Assembly: GCA_949152475.1 (NCBI GenBank)
Contig: OX424561.1
Coordinates: 9,300,001-9,364,000 of the forward strand
DNA length: 64,000 nucleotides
Source: Terebella lapidaria
Taxonomy: Eukaryota; Annelida; Polychaeta; Terebellida; Terebellidae
Reading direction: 5' to 3'
Shown here: piece by piece, positions 11,451 to 21,804 of the stretch
Position numbering within the stretch: the stretch's first letter is position 1
Layout: the number at the start of each line of letters is the position of its first letter
Notes under the pieces: model-generated
What the model was told of the DNA's origin: nothing
The model's input: only the letters and a program-made list of their open reading frames with translations
Databases searched by the model: none
Made by a program: the position numbers and the translations under genes

Positions 11451-11883
11451 CTACAAAACACCAATATTGATATGTTTTGAAAGGTGCATTCAACATGCGC
11501 AGGAATGAAACAATAAGTTTTCACACCAGAATAATCTAGATCTATATTAGTGTGTGAATTTCATAAAGATTATATTTCAATATTCGTGTTCAGTGTCAGT
11601 GACAGTGACCGATATTCACGATGTTTTGGCTGATAGATCAGACCACATTCAAAATAAAAAAAAATTCTGATTACAATACACCGTATCATATGAATATCAT
11701 CATGGGCAACAGATCACCAGTTGTAAACTAGATCTACGCCCGTTCGCCTCCAACTTCCAAGTAGATCTATAGACGCACTTTTTCTTTTCACAACTAACGA
11801 CCGTATTATCGCCCAGAAACAAGTGAGCAAAACTTCAGTTTTCTGAATGTATTATGGGCTAATGATCTACAATTGTCTCCTAC

Positions 11884-11990
11884 CTTTCTTTATCTTTGGG
11901 AAAACGGAAAAAGTGAATGTCTCTGTCTTTTTGTTTGTGGTTACTGCAGCCGAAAACGGCACAGAACGAGCCGCTTGGCCTTGACGGCAT
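11884..11990 (-). CDS. Transposase exon 1: start and first half of THAP zinc finger
   Basis: The ATG at 11990-11988 starts MPSRPSGSFCAVFGCSNHKQ, giving the first two zinc ligands (C-x4-C). HFFRFPKDKE follows, typical of the THAP N-terminus. The frame is open upstream to 12134, but that part runs through the subterminal and terminal repeats, so I chose the ATG that puts the zinc finger near the N-terminus. The exon ends at donor gtagga (11883) in phase 2. Confidence 0.85.
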
Positions 11991-12013
11991 GATGATGGCG
12001 GCCTCGTTGCTAG

Positions 12014-12032
12014 GGCGCATCCGTCCGCTAGG
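12014..12032 (-). repeat. P-element subterminal inverted repeat, right
   Basis: Partner of 5051-5069. It lies between the transposase start codon (11990) and the right terminal repeat, so it overlaps the likely 5' leader. Confidence 0.75.
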
Positions 12033-12079
12033 TTCGCTGTGGTCTATCACAGAAACATGTCGGCCAATAGAAAATGTTG

Positions 12080-12110
12080 AAGTGACGCTTCTCTGTGTTG
12101 AAGTTCTCTG
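12080..12110 (-). repeat. P-element right terminal inverted repeat (31 bp)
   Basis: This is the exact reverse complement of 4983-5013, followed directly by the ctcaaat duplication at 12111-12117. It lies about 90 bp upstream of the transposase start codon, so the promoter must sit within or next to the terminal region. Confidence 0.92.
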
Positions 12111-12474
12111 CTCAAATGCCGACAACAACTGCATCCAATTCCCTATTATCTAACGACACCCAAATTGTCTGAAGAGATGCATTTTCATTTTTTCCGGCCC
12201 TTTATTCCGAATCCAGATATTTCCTGGATGTTCCTACTAGCATATATTCTATTACATCAGCCGGTGCAATCATTCACTGGCCTTGGGAGATCGCCGGACC
12301 GACCACAAATGCGACCCCTGCTGTATATCGTTCTAAACTATATATAATTGTTAATTACAGTTCACAGAATAGCCTAACCAGGCGAAGCCCGCACAATAGT
12401 GCGCAACGTATTTCCACCGTGGAATCGCTCGGTGCCCGTCACAGCGCAGACTTCGCAAATCGCAAACTTAGTAT
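12111..12474. other. Flank of the P element, nothing assigned
   Basis: Apart from the 7-bp target duplication at 12111-12117, I see no gene or repeat copy here. The ORFs at 11917-12153 and 12165-12347 are antisense shadows or random frames. Confidence 0.4.
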
Positions 12475-12712
12475 TTGGTCGGGCTTTGTTTTCAATGCAA
12501 AATGTTGTATTTTACGTTTGTTATTGGAATCATCAAAATTTGGCTGTATCGGTGGTAATAGATTGATATTCACTGTGTGCCCCTGATGACGCCAGTGTGT
12601 CTTTGGATAAACTATTTGGTCGGGTTTTGTTTCTATTGCAAAATATTGTATTTTTCGTTTGTTATTGGCATCATTAAAATCTCACTGTCTTGGTGGTAAT
12701 AGATTGATACTT
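12475..12712 (+). repeat. Dispersed repeat family B, two truncated copies in tandem
   Basis: Two partial copies (12475-12570 and 12571-12712) of a repeat whose 3' part reads ttggtcgggctttgtttcta, then ttacgtttgttattgg, then ggtggtaatagattgatact. Other copies are at 12865-13170 and 40480-40598 (plus), and 17908-18060, 18110-18490, 19335-19700 and 27537-27785 (minus). Confidence 0.75.
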
Positions 12713-12769
12713 ACGTTACATTACTACAAATATAGTAGTACCGGGCCAGGCCCGGACCATGATTAGCAG

Positions 12770-12860
12770 CAAAAAACGCATTACTACCCATCACGCGTTA
12801 CTACCCATAATGGAGAGTTACCACTCACCTTTACTTGTTTTGGACATGCGTTATCATCCA
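12770..12860. repeat. gttaccaccca motif cluster (family F), copy 1
   Basis: Degenerate acgcattactacccat / acgcgttactacccat / gagttaccactcacc repeats. They match, in inverted orientation, the gtgggtggtaacgc cluster at 23170-23450. A single further occurrence is at 13349-13365. Confidence 0.5.
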
Positions 12861-12864
12861 CATG

Positions 12865-13170
12865 TATCAACTCAGTAGCCTTCTGGCTTGTGATTGGGTA
12901 CTTTTGTACTTGTCATGTAACTATTCCATGGGGTTAGTTTCGGATTTTTAAATTGTTTTCATAGGTTTTTGGGCAGTTGTATGCTAATTCCATCAGGTGT
13001 ACAGTAGAAACAACTACATCTATCACACTGTTTGCCCCTGATGACGCCAATGTGTCGTTCGATAAACTATTTGGTCGGGCTTTGTTTCTATTGCAAAATG
13101 TTGTATTTTACGTTTGTTATTGGAATCATCAAAATCTGGCTGTATTGGTGGTAATAGATTGATACTTACA
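12865..13170 (+). repeat. Dispersed repeat family B, near full-length copy
   Basis: It spans atgtatcaactcagtagcct to ggtggtaatagattgatact. It includes an open frame (12977-13162) also seen in translated form at 19347-19532 and 27546-27728 (VETTT..APDDA..DKLFGRALFLLQN). The reverse-complement edge of every copy begins GTAAGTATCAATCT. Confidence 0.75.
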
Positions 13171-13439
13171 TTCTGAATGAATCTTCTATTTTCTGTCTAC
13201 ATAAGATTTTGATTACATCTAATATAAAGTACATAAGTTACATCCTACTTCTGTTTAACAAACAGCTGTACTGCAAGACGAAGGTACTACGTTATGGTCA
13301 TAAGTCCAACAAGCTCACGATGCTGAGCGTGCGCTGCCGGTTTATGTGGCTCGTTACCACCCACAGTCTACCGGCTTTTCTAAAGATATGTATTGTGGAT
13401 ACACCCTAACCTCATACATATATCACCCTAAGCTATTTT

Positions 13440-13790
13440 CAATCAGGTCAGTTCCAATTTTGGCCAGCGGCCACTTCACGTACTCAAGATCTTCAATCTC
13501 CGCCACTCAATCACGTTCAAAGAAACTTCTTCTGTCCCTGAGTGTAACATTTCTCGGTTACGCTTGAGGGCCAGTAAGTCCTAAATAAACACAATATCAG
13601 CGAAACACTGATATCCGAACGTCCACCTTTGTGCAGTATATCCCAGCTCGAAGTTGACATTGATTAGAGTTTCTGCATGGAGTGTTCACATACTGAATTA
13701 TTTTGTTATGGATGACGCAAGCAGGGAATAACCAAAATAGAAACCAAAAACAACGACGAGCAATCAAATAACTTTTTATAACATGAAGAC
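13440..13790 (+). repeat. Dispersed repeat family C, copy 1
   Basis: It shares tcaagatcttcaatctccg, then cacgttcaaagaaactt, then gtccacc..gtgcagtat and atggatgac with 16710-17050, and a shorter part with 22880-23150. All copies are in direct orientation. No shared reading frame is seen. Confidence 0.7.
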
Positions 13791-13799
13791 TTTGTACTT

Positions 13800-14620
13800 G
13801 ATTCGAATGTCCATGAGTCCGTTATCTTATTTAACTGCGAGACTTTTAAATGGATGTCTTGCATTCTGGATCTGAACAGGACATGTACTGGGCAACTCTC
13901 CACAAATTTTAAAATTGGTCCATTTGGGCCTATTCATGATTTGAATATCGTAGTCGATATTGATGGATGTCACCAACATCATCTCCATTTCAAACAGCTG
14001 ATGCCTTCAGAATTTTTATGGCCGGTTGAAACCTTAGCCCTAAATCATTTTCCTCTTCATTGTTCTGTCATGTTTACCTATGTATCTGTAGTTGTCTTTA
14101 AATATGAAACAATGTTGGAAATCTCACTAGCCTTTGGCTATTTGAGAAATCCAACTCAAATGATTATGTTTAGTAGTTCGTCTTGACATCCCAAATGCAT
14201 ATTCGTGGAATTAATGCTGACGATGATTACATGTCATGTATGATCATGTTAACAGCGTTCACAAAATCAGGCAAATAATGTATATGAATAACAGCTTGCG
14301 CAAATTACTTCCTACACTTGTACCAACATGCGTCATTGTCACCTAGGTTAACTTTATCGATACGTGTGATTTAAGTCATGATTTTCACATGACAGTTCAC
14401 GCATTGTTCAATGGCCCTTTCAATACTTGTGAATGTCTGGTGGTATTAAACCATTGTTAGTTTTCATAACTGCTCTATATTGAACAATGCTGACGTCACG
14501 GGTGGACTTTACCTGCTAATAAGTGTTCCTGAATTGCACCAAACTGAAGGGTCAGCAAGGTGGGACTGGGGAAGTACACGACCCAAATTTCCTGTTGGTC
14601 ACGTAAGAGCTTCAAATCGC
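13800..14620. other. Unassigned stretch
   Basis: There is no recognizable gene. The frame at 13854-14186 contains a Gly-poor, mixed-composition peptide with no domain, no splice context and no second copy. Confidence 0.4.
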
Positions 14621-14830
14621 AACAAACCATGATATAAATATATTTCCATGTGAGCATGTGTGAGTGGATTTTGGAGATTACTACTCCCTTGGAGCAACAA
14701 CAGTCTTATGGGACAGCCACCTGTCCATTCTCTTCTCATGTGGACGTTCATCAATCTAAGTCGTGCTCATAATATTCAAGATGGTGGTATTATGGTGCAA
14801 CCCATTTGATGTTCAGTCTGTTTATGTTAT
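14620..14830 (+). repeat. Dispersed repeat family A, diverged copy 2
   Basis: gagtggattttggagatta, then catgtggacgttcatcaa, then gtcgtgct match 110-225 and 15570-15680 in the same order, with small indels. Confidence 0.65.
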
Positions 14831-15359
14831 ATATTCCTACGTTATATATCATACTATATCATAACCGAATGAACTTGTTTGATTATAGAATGAAACGATA
14901 ATTCTATCAAACAATATAAACTGATTATATGGGTCAACCATCAGGACCTGTCACTGAAGCAATTGAACTGGCAAACACCAAAAAACATAATAGCTTATGA
15001 CGGTCCCTCCTTGTGGGATTCTCTACCTAATGATGTGACTGTCCATTTGTGTGAAAATTCCCGTGGAGTATGGTCTACGCCTTCTTTCGGATTTTAACCC
15101 TTGTTTTATGGCCCGTAGCGAATGAAGTTCAGGCAATGGCATGATGGTTTGTGCGTTATGTCGGAGTAAACCATTCTGAACACAACTATCGTATTATGGC
15201 CTATATCTACAAAGTTATATGTGCATAAGCTTTCATGTAGCTAGTTTGCAATGACGTAGTCTATTCAAGAAAACACCTGGACATTGACTCATCAAAATCA
15301 GTTTGCTTATACCACTGCTGGTTTTCTGTGGTATCTGGATCCTCATGAAATGTTCATGT
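14831..15359. other. Unassigned stretch
   Basis: AT-rich sequence with no gene, no conserved repeat copy in this window and no striking structure. Confidence 0.4.
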
Positions 15360-15720
15360 GATATGCATTCCGTAGGTGATACGCATATTATACAGCCATG
15401 TTCCTGTGAAAGTTTGTGTTCTGAACAAGTTGAAAGAAAAAAAGAATTATGTACATGTATTGTATAATAGCGAAATATTGCACAAATCGCCGACTACTTA
15501 AGATCAGTCTGTCTCGGTCAGAGATTTACATTAAATCTTCCATCACTAGCACGCAATTGTCCTTTCATGTGAGTGGATTGTGGAGATTAGAATTCCACCC
15601 GGGGTGACAAAAATCCTAAGTGATAGCCAACTCTTGTCATGAGGACGCTCATTAATTCGAATCGTGCTTTGAATCCCCAGTGATGCAACCCAACACAGCC
15701 TTCAGTTTTGACCAAATATA
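15360..15720 (+). repeat. Dispersed repeat family A, copy 3
   Basis: It matches the window start (ctgaacaagttgaaa at 15421, then gtcctttcatgtgagtggat, gacgctcattaattcg, cgtgctttg, gatgcaacccaacacag). Comparison with 1-250 shows the family is at least 330 bp long. Confidence 0.7.
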
Positions 15721-15944
15721 TTTTTGGTCATATATTTTTGGAATTGGTCATAGAAAAATACAATAATCATGGATAAAATTAGAGTTTTTGCGACTTTCCG
15801 AATGTTATCTTTTTTTGACCATGACCTGAATTTTTGACGTTGAATTACACCTACTTGGAATGTCACAAATCGGTGCTTTGAGCTCAAACGAGATAAAAGT
15901 TTACGTCATTTCCGTACATGTTTCGTGTGGGTCGTTTTGGATTT

Positions 15945-16300
15945 CTGAGTTGTTTAAAGCTACTGCCTTCGAATGTATTTTTTTTAAACTAAATTTTTGT
16001 GAAACACATCTAGTGCAAGATAACAAAAGGTGGGAAAAAATTACGGGACAATAATCAGTGATATACCATGATGTAGTGGAATTGTCCATCTTGCCTTTCT
16101 ATGCTTTGTTTACATCTGCGTGTGATGGATACAGTTCCTGTATTTACGCGAGAACCGCCTGTTCAAATGAGCAAAATTTCCCTGAGGACTGGTTATTTTG
16201 ATGTGAGTATGTCTCATACAGTTAATTTAGCATGTTTAATATGAAATATAGTTTTTAAAAAATATTGACTGGTTTCGAAGGCAGTTGCTTTAACTGGGTG
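15945..16300. repeat. Short inverted repeat pair
   Basis: aaagctactgccttcgaa (15956-15973) and its near reverse complement ttcgaaggcagttgctttaa (16274-16293) flank about 300 bp of AT-rich DNA and could fold. The identity of the element is unknown. Confidence 0.5.
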
Positions 16301-16709
16301 TTGTGCATTTGTATAATTATTCAGACAGTATTTTTTGTTATTGTGAGTTTTATTTTCATCATCAAAATCTTGTGGTAGGATGTTATGGGTTGCATGGGTC
16401 GCAATTCTTGTCTCCATTGGATTGAGCATAATGTTTGGTACGAATGTACAATGAGTAAAGTAAGTATACACAGTAAATAATCATTATGATGTGCAAAGGG
16501 TCGTGATGATAAAATCGATTTCATAACGCCCGAAAAAAACTGTGCGCTTGGATCCCTTCAAATAGTTAGCAAATTACTTATCACGGATAATATTATAAGC
16601 AGCATGTGGGTTAGATTCCTGTCAGACCGATTGTTGAGAAAAAAAACACCGTCATCATTCTCCAATGATTGGTAATATTGTCTTGAAAGCATACACTCTC
16701 ATTTTAGTA

Positions 16710-17060
16710 TTGGTGTTCAATTCTGTGCCTCTTTTGGGCACTGACCAGGTCCACTTCCTCAAGATCTTCAATCTCCGGCACTCAGACACGTTCAGAGAAA
16801 CTTCCTTCGTTCCCAAGTGTGCAGTTTTGTCGGTTACATTTCAGGGTTAATGGACCCTAGATAAACGTAATCTCAGCGGAACATGGAACAGAACGTCCAA
16901 TTTTGTGACGTCGCCCTGCTCAAAGTTGACAGTGATGGATTTCCTGGACGCAGTTATAAATATAATTTTTATATGGATGACTTCATGGGAAATGATCAGA
17001 AATAGAAACTTAAGAGCAACGACGAAATATCAAGTGACTTTTTAAAATACTTTTATTTAT
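16710..17060 (+). repeat. Dispersed repeat family C, copy 2
   Basis: ctcaagatcttcaatctccg, cacgttcagagaaacttcc, gaacgtcca and tatggatgac align in order with 13440-13790. Confidence 0.7.
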
Positions 17061-17129
17061 TTTACAACAGATGAACAAGCATGGGGTTATATTGATATTT
17101 CTTGCTGGCCCGGATCATGGCGTGTGGGT

Positions 17130-17290
17130 GTGCAGAACTTGGTGAATACCCACTTGTCCTGTTTGGCAACCACATATCACCTCACATACTGCCGAGGATC
17201 GAACCCGCGCCCAAACCGACTATGTTAGTGAGGAGTCAGCCCACATACGCACTGAGCGAACCGGGAACCCAACGGATCACGACCAAATAT
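17130..17290 (-). repeat. Probable tRNA-derived SINE
   Basis: On the minus strand ggcgcgggttcgatcctc fits the RNA polymerase III B box (GGTTCGANNCC type). About 40 bp upstream, ggttcgctcagtgcg is a plausible A box. No other copy is visible in this window, so the call rests on the promoter boxes alone. A real tRNA is unlikely because no acceptor stem is evident. Confidence 0.5.
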
Positions 17291-17299
17291 TTTCAGCTG

Positions 17300-17834
17300 A
17301 GGCCACACTTCGTCGCCAGGGGGCAGACACTGTGTAGAATACATTTGTTTCTTTTGTTCACTAAATGTAGTCATCATACAACAGCCCTACAATTATCTTA
17401 ATAATAATCATATCGCACACTCAATACTTATGAATAAAAAGCAACTTATAAATATCGTAGAAGACACACCAAGTACGATCACTATTTGATTGGCAACAAC
17501 AGAACAGTCCGAGAGCGAGATGGTGGTAACATAGAAACCAAATAATAGAAGGTGATCTGTCCGAATTAGCTTGGTCTTGTTCTCAAAATTGGATTTGTGT
17601 GAGAGGATTCCCAAAGATCGTATGGGGTTTAGTGTTCCAAAGACCGAAGAAATGTTCCTCAATTACATCACAATGTTACAGATCAACATGATTGGACTCA
17701 CGCAAACTCACAATGACGAAGAGAAAGAACCTGCTTCATTTGATCTTTAGCTAACTTGATGTATGACTCGTGAACTGGTTAAAGCTCACCAGTGTTATCG
17801 AGAATAAAAACAGGAAAAGGAATTAAAATTATTA
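17300..17834. other. Unassigned stretch
   Basis: No gene recognized. The minus-strand frame at 17408-17662 has no domain or conserved copy. Confidence 0.35.
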
Positions 17835-18060
17835 TATCTGAAAGATAATTAAGAGTTAATATATATTATTCCACTCCTTGCAGTCCTTTCACCTTTTCAG
17901 ATTATGAAAATTGTAAGTATCAATCTATTACAATGTACCAATACAACTAGGTTATGATGCCAATATCAAACGTGAAATACGACATTTTGCATTAGAAACA
18001 AAGCCCAACTGATCAGTTAGTTCATCCACAGACACACTGGTGTTATCAAGGGCAGACAGG
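17835..18060 (-). repeat. Arm-E fragment followed by family B copy
   Basis: ctgaaagataattaagagtt..ttccactccttgcagtcc (17839-17887) resembles 25343-25395, the outer part of the large inverted repeat. From 17911 gtaagtatcaatctattac begins a family B copy on the minus strand, ending near 18060. Confidence 0.55.
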
Positions 18061-18109
18061 GTGTGAAATGTGGATGTTCCTACTGTACATTTGATGAACT
18101 TATACATGA

Positions 18110-18490
18110 TGGACGTATTCAAATGCCCAACAACCTAGGAATATAATTTAGAAATCCGAAACAAACACCATTTAATAGATGTATGCCAAGTACATAAGTA
18201 CATAATCACAAGCCAAAAGGCTACTGAGTTTATAGTATCATCGGGGATAGATTTACTGTCCATCAACAGTGATACCGGCTCGGTGGTATTACCACAAATA
18301 AAACCAGATGTTGATGATGACAATAACAAACATTTTGCGATGGAAAAGGTCTGACTGATCCTGCTGATTAGTTTATCCACATCGGTGTCATCAGGGGCAT
18401 ACAGTGTGTGAAATGTAGTTGTTTCTATAAAAACCCATACATGTTGATCACTGATAACAACTGTCCTAGCTGTGATGGTGTTCTCCATGA
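18110..18490 (-). repeat. Family B (second copy) plus family D
   Basis: Family B features (atgccaagtacataagtaca, ggctactgagtttatagtat, gaaatgtagttgtttcta) are followed by ctgtcctagctgtgatgg..ccatgactgg, which starts a family D segment also seen at 19090-19160. The long minus-strand frame at 18135-18488 runs through both repeats and is not a gene. Confidence 0.6.
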
Positions 18491-18524
18491 CTGGTGGTTG
18501 ATGTCTTCTCTGCTAAGGATGTAT

Positions 18525-18660
18525 GCTTCTAAATTCGGGAAATCATGATAACATAAAATTATATATCAAATATAAATATGTATATATATTATTAACACAA
18601 TATACTTGTAAATTCGGGCAACCATGATAATATAAAATAATATATTAAAAAACTAACCTG
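18525..18660 (+). repeat. Two direct copies of a 75-bp AT-rich unit
   Basis: aaattcgggaaatcatgataa (18533) and aaattcgggcaaccatgataa (18611) start two units rich in atatat. Confidence 0.55.
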
Positions 18661-19059
18661 TTCATAATACTAACTGTGTGCTAGCTCTCTCGAGGTAATA
18701 TCATATTACATGTATATTACTGATTTCATCCACAGAACACAATCATGAATTGTGATTGGTATGAATAATGCTTCATCACCATAGACTATTATGTCCTATG
18801 GGGACATGTGCTCTACGTCGTACAAGGAATACGTGCCACAAAATGTCTGTCACACAGGCAATTATTGGCGAATGTCTGGAGTTGATGCAAATATTATCCG
18901 ATATAAATTTAATGTAGAAATATGCGTCATAAGATACGGAGTATCTCATGCTCATGTTGTTAAGAGTGTTTCAAGAACCAACGTCTATATCAAAGTTGTG
19001 TTTACATACTAGGAAAGTGCACGTCCTCGGAAGAAACCAGGTCAGATGATGGAAAAAAA

Positions 19060-19330
19060 ATCATAAACTGTTTATCACTGACCTCAACTGTCCTAGATGT
19101 GATGGTGCCTTTCCATGACTGGCCGTGGTTGATGTTTGGGTGCTAGGAATGTATACTTCTAAATTCGGGAAAACAGGACTGGGAAAAATCGACACTAGTA
19201 TGTGGCAGAAAGTTATGCAGCTATTTTTATGCATAAATGTTGAATGACACCATCACAGTATTAAACGTCCATTATTGTACAATGATCAGTGAACATTTTT
19301 CTATTAGCCTGCCAACAGATCCTGTCTGTG
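19060..19330 (+). repeat. Dispersed repeat family D, copy
   Basis: gaatgtatacttctaaattcggg, then atgttgaatgacacc, acagtattaaac and catttttctattagcctgcc match the reverse complement of 26620-26835. The first part also matches 18490-18545. Confidence 0.7.
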
Positions 19331-19334
19331 CCTG

Positions 19335-19700
19335 TGAATGTAAGTATCAATCTGTTACCACCAATACAGTCAGATTTTGATGATGCCAATAACAAAAGTA
19401 TAATTCAACATTTTGCAATAGAAACAAAGCCCGACCAAATAGTTTATCCAAAGACGCACTAGCGTCATCAGGGGCAGACAGTGTGTTAAATGTAGTTGTT
19501 TCTACTGTACACCTGATGGAATTAGTATACAACTGCCCGACAACCTATGAAAATAATTTAGAAATCCGAAACAAACCCCATGAAACAGATATATGACAAG
19601 TACATAAGTACCTAATCAAAAGCCCGAAGGCTACTGAGTTGATGGTATCCTCGGGGACAGATTTAACGTCCGCCAGCAGTGACACCGACTCAGTGGTATG
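19335..19700 (-). repeat. Dispersed repeat family B, full-length copy
   Basis: The copy begins gtaagtatcaatctgttacc. It includes the 61-codon conserved frame at 19347-19532 (minus) and continues to aggctactgagttgatggta at about 19645. A second gtaagtatcaatctgtta at 19705 suggests a truncated tandem neighbour. Confidence 0.75.
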
Positions 19701-19859
19701 AATGTAAGTATCAATCTGTTAAAATGTGAGTTACTTCCGAAACTGATGATCCACAATCCACAAGGTTCTTTTGTGTTAGAGACAGGAAGAGGGTCGACGA
19801 AAATCCTCAACAATCTCCCATCCACGAATTCAATCAAATAGTAATCGGAAAATTTGTCA

Positions 19860-21235
19860 ATTTATATCCCACATGTCCGACAGAACGTATGGAAGATTAC
19901 AAAGATTGAAATAGTATTAACTCTCAGTTATCTTTCAGATATTATTAATTTTCCCTGTGATCTTTTCGACTTCCTCTAGCTGGAACATACCATTTGTGCA
20001 CCAGTTATAACTACGACATATAAAAAGTAAAACGCAGCTGCCAAACAATTACACTAGTAGCAGCACATATCAGCAGTCCTATGATATCGTTTTTTTTAAT
20101 AACATATTGATCCCAAACTGGAACGAGATCACAATCCTGGAGGCAATCTGCGTAGATTAGCTGAGTGTTGTCCACCTAATTGGGTTTAGGTGACAAGTCT
20201 TCAAGGTGATGATTCAAGGGACGAGACGGGAATCCTGAGGAATTAGGGGAAACAAAGATCCCAGAGAGAAGTTCGATAGTTTATAACCTGACTAGACGAT
20301 TGCGTTTTGTTTATCTGAGTTCATGCGGTCATTGTTGAAGAGATGGAAATACGATTAATCTATCTTTCGCTATAGTTGTGTTATGTTAGTTTCATAGACA
20401 CCGACACTGGTTGCATTAATGACGTCATGCATGATTTTCATCGCTCAATGAGTACTTTAATGAACAGAAAACCTACACAGTTAGACGTGAAGGGTATTAT
20501 TTTTACCAAGTTACATTATGATACCTTCTGTCATCACTGAACTTTGTACGAGAACATGTGCACACAGTTTGAAAAACACAATGTATAATTATGCAATGCT
20601 ATAAATACTTTTTCTGTATTTCCAGTCATTCCCCTCAATAGTGGAGTATTCACTATTGTATAGTAAGCATATTTGACAAAATTACATTATTTCACAATTC
20701 GTCTGTGGCATTACACCCCATGGAGACGCAGTAATACACATTATTTCTGTATTTTCCAGGAAAAGTTGTAGCTCTGTCTCCGAATCATTGTCCTATTCCA
20801 ACGTTTGGTTTGACAATTCCCGGATTACACAACTGTGTGGTGAAAAAAATCAAGCCAAAAGCAAACTAAGGGTCTGTCTATGACAATTGCATGTCAATAA
20901 TATGTTTATGGAGAAATGTCCAGTGGTGACCAGTGGTGTTATATACGGTTCTGCTTTATTCTGTTAAATGGTCGCTTACAAATCTAATTAATATTTTCAG
21001 AATATCGCATAACATGCACAACACAGGTAGTCAATATATATGTATATGCATGTAAGTGTAGCGAACAATGCCGTCCAAACAATCCATTGCCATCTACTGT
21101 ATGAGGAAAACATCGAGCCATGATGGGGAGCTTTAGCGCGTGTATCAGCCAGATTGTGTTTATCACGGCCCCAGTGTCACTTAAATGTCACCGCAAAACG
21201 GTTCATTCGGGAATGAGAGAGTCCTTTGAACCCTC
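19860..21235 (+). repeat. Large inverted repeat, left arm (family E)
   Basis: It pairs with 23650-25460 on the opposite strand. Matched landmarks, in mirror order: tccgacagaac..gtatggaagattacaaag; gcacatatcagcagt; aatctgcgtagatta; gattcaagggacgagacggg; gtcaataatatgtttatgga; gcgaacaatgccgtccaaac; aaaacggttcattcggaat. Identity is uneven and the arms are clearly diverged. No coding frame is conserved between the arms. It may be two oppositely oriented copies of one element rather than a single foldback. Confidence 0.8.
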
Positions 21236-21783
21236 CCGAGTGGCGGAGATTAAAGATCCTGGGAGATGACTGAATGTGGGGATTACCAGTGTGTTGCAAT
21301 AACTAATGTATTTTCATTAGATAATAGTGAGGTTCCGTCAAAGTAGTTATCGTGTGAACATTTGTCGACACATCTTGTTTTCTCCTCTTAATGATTTACT
21401 CACACGAAACAGAGTTCTCATATAATATTGATCCAACAATTACATTGAACATGGTCATGATTATCCCACAGCAGCTGCATTTCACTTGTTCAACAGAAAA
21501 TGTTAATTCAAATAATTCATTTGTGAATAGGAATGTTATCTAACACACGGTATTATATAGCTAATATCAAAACCTCTTGACCATTGTGGAAAATTCAATA
21601 GTAAAATCTAGAGACGATAACACATCACCATTCATCATTAAGGGAAGACTCAACATTGACATACGCGACAGGTACGCCACTGAGAGACGGAAGGACAACC
21701 GTGTGAGTGGATTGAACGCACACCAATTACCATTGATTACCATGAAACTGTATCAAAGGACATATTCAGTATGTCCACATAGT

Positions 21784-21804
21784 GGGGGGGGGGGGGGTGG
21801 GGGG
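21784..21804 (+). repeat. G14-T-G6 tract
   Basis: Fourteen G, one T and six G, followed by AAAG. It could form a G-quadruplex. Its length is probably variable between individuals and hard to sequence. Confidence 0.8.

Larger units (their letters stand above)
6387..11990 (-). pseudogene. P-element / THAP9-like transposase, ten exons, one frameshift
   Basis: DNA transposase of the P/THAP9 family. Exons read from sequence: 11990-11884, 11450-11179, 10911-10763, 10586-10427, 10056-9939, 9151-8907, 8699-8510, 8292-8191, 7893-7777, 7556-6387. Every intron but one has GT..AG ends. Exon 4 must use GC (10426-10425) to stay in frame. The summed length (2,630 nt) is one base short of a multiple of three. 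Parts in order: THAP zinc finger (C-x4-C, CRICSKHF, AVPT); linker; RNase H-like core starting CALTFDEMSLKKEL; FAIHDVPHILKNIRNTL; NLPVRLAPKLSNKHIFLPPF; and a C-terminal domain with CLENFFSQVRAKGGHRFNPS and LSYIAGYIVRKL. FDEM, DQG and LENFF are probably the three catalytic acids (inferred from family knowledge). The total of about 876 codons is close to human THAP9, about 900. The frame breaks near 8580, where one base is missing just before DQGTCNRSLYRQLG. Confidence 0.88.
4983..12110 (-). mobile_element. P-superfamily DNA transposon, 7,128 bp, structurally complete
   Basis: The ends are perfect 31-bp inverted repeats (4983-5013 and 12080-12110, beginning CAGAGAACTTCAACA), flanked by the direct repeat ctcaaat. 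Inside each end is a further inverted pair, 5051-5069 against 12014-12032 (cctagcg..cggatgcgcc, two mismatches in 19). One minus-strand gene with THAP and P-type transposase parts fills 6387-11990. The region from 5014 to 6386, downstream of the gene, is noncoding and contains a nested small repeat. Known Drosophila P elements also have 31-bp terminal repeats, 8-bp duplications and subterminal inverted repeats. Perfect ends and clean flanks indicate recent insertion, although the gene has a 1-nt frameshift. Confidence 0.92.

Noticed and set aside
17408..17662. 84-codon minus-strand ORF with hydrophobic C-terminus
   Set aside because: AT-driven composition. No copy or context supports a membrane peptide.
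18135..18488. 117-codon ORF containing FIETTTFHTLYAPDDTD
   Set aside because: It spans two unrelated dispersed repeats (families B and D). Only the family B part is shared with other copies.
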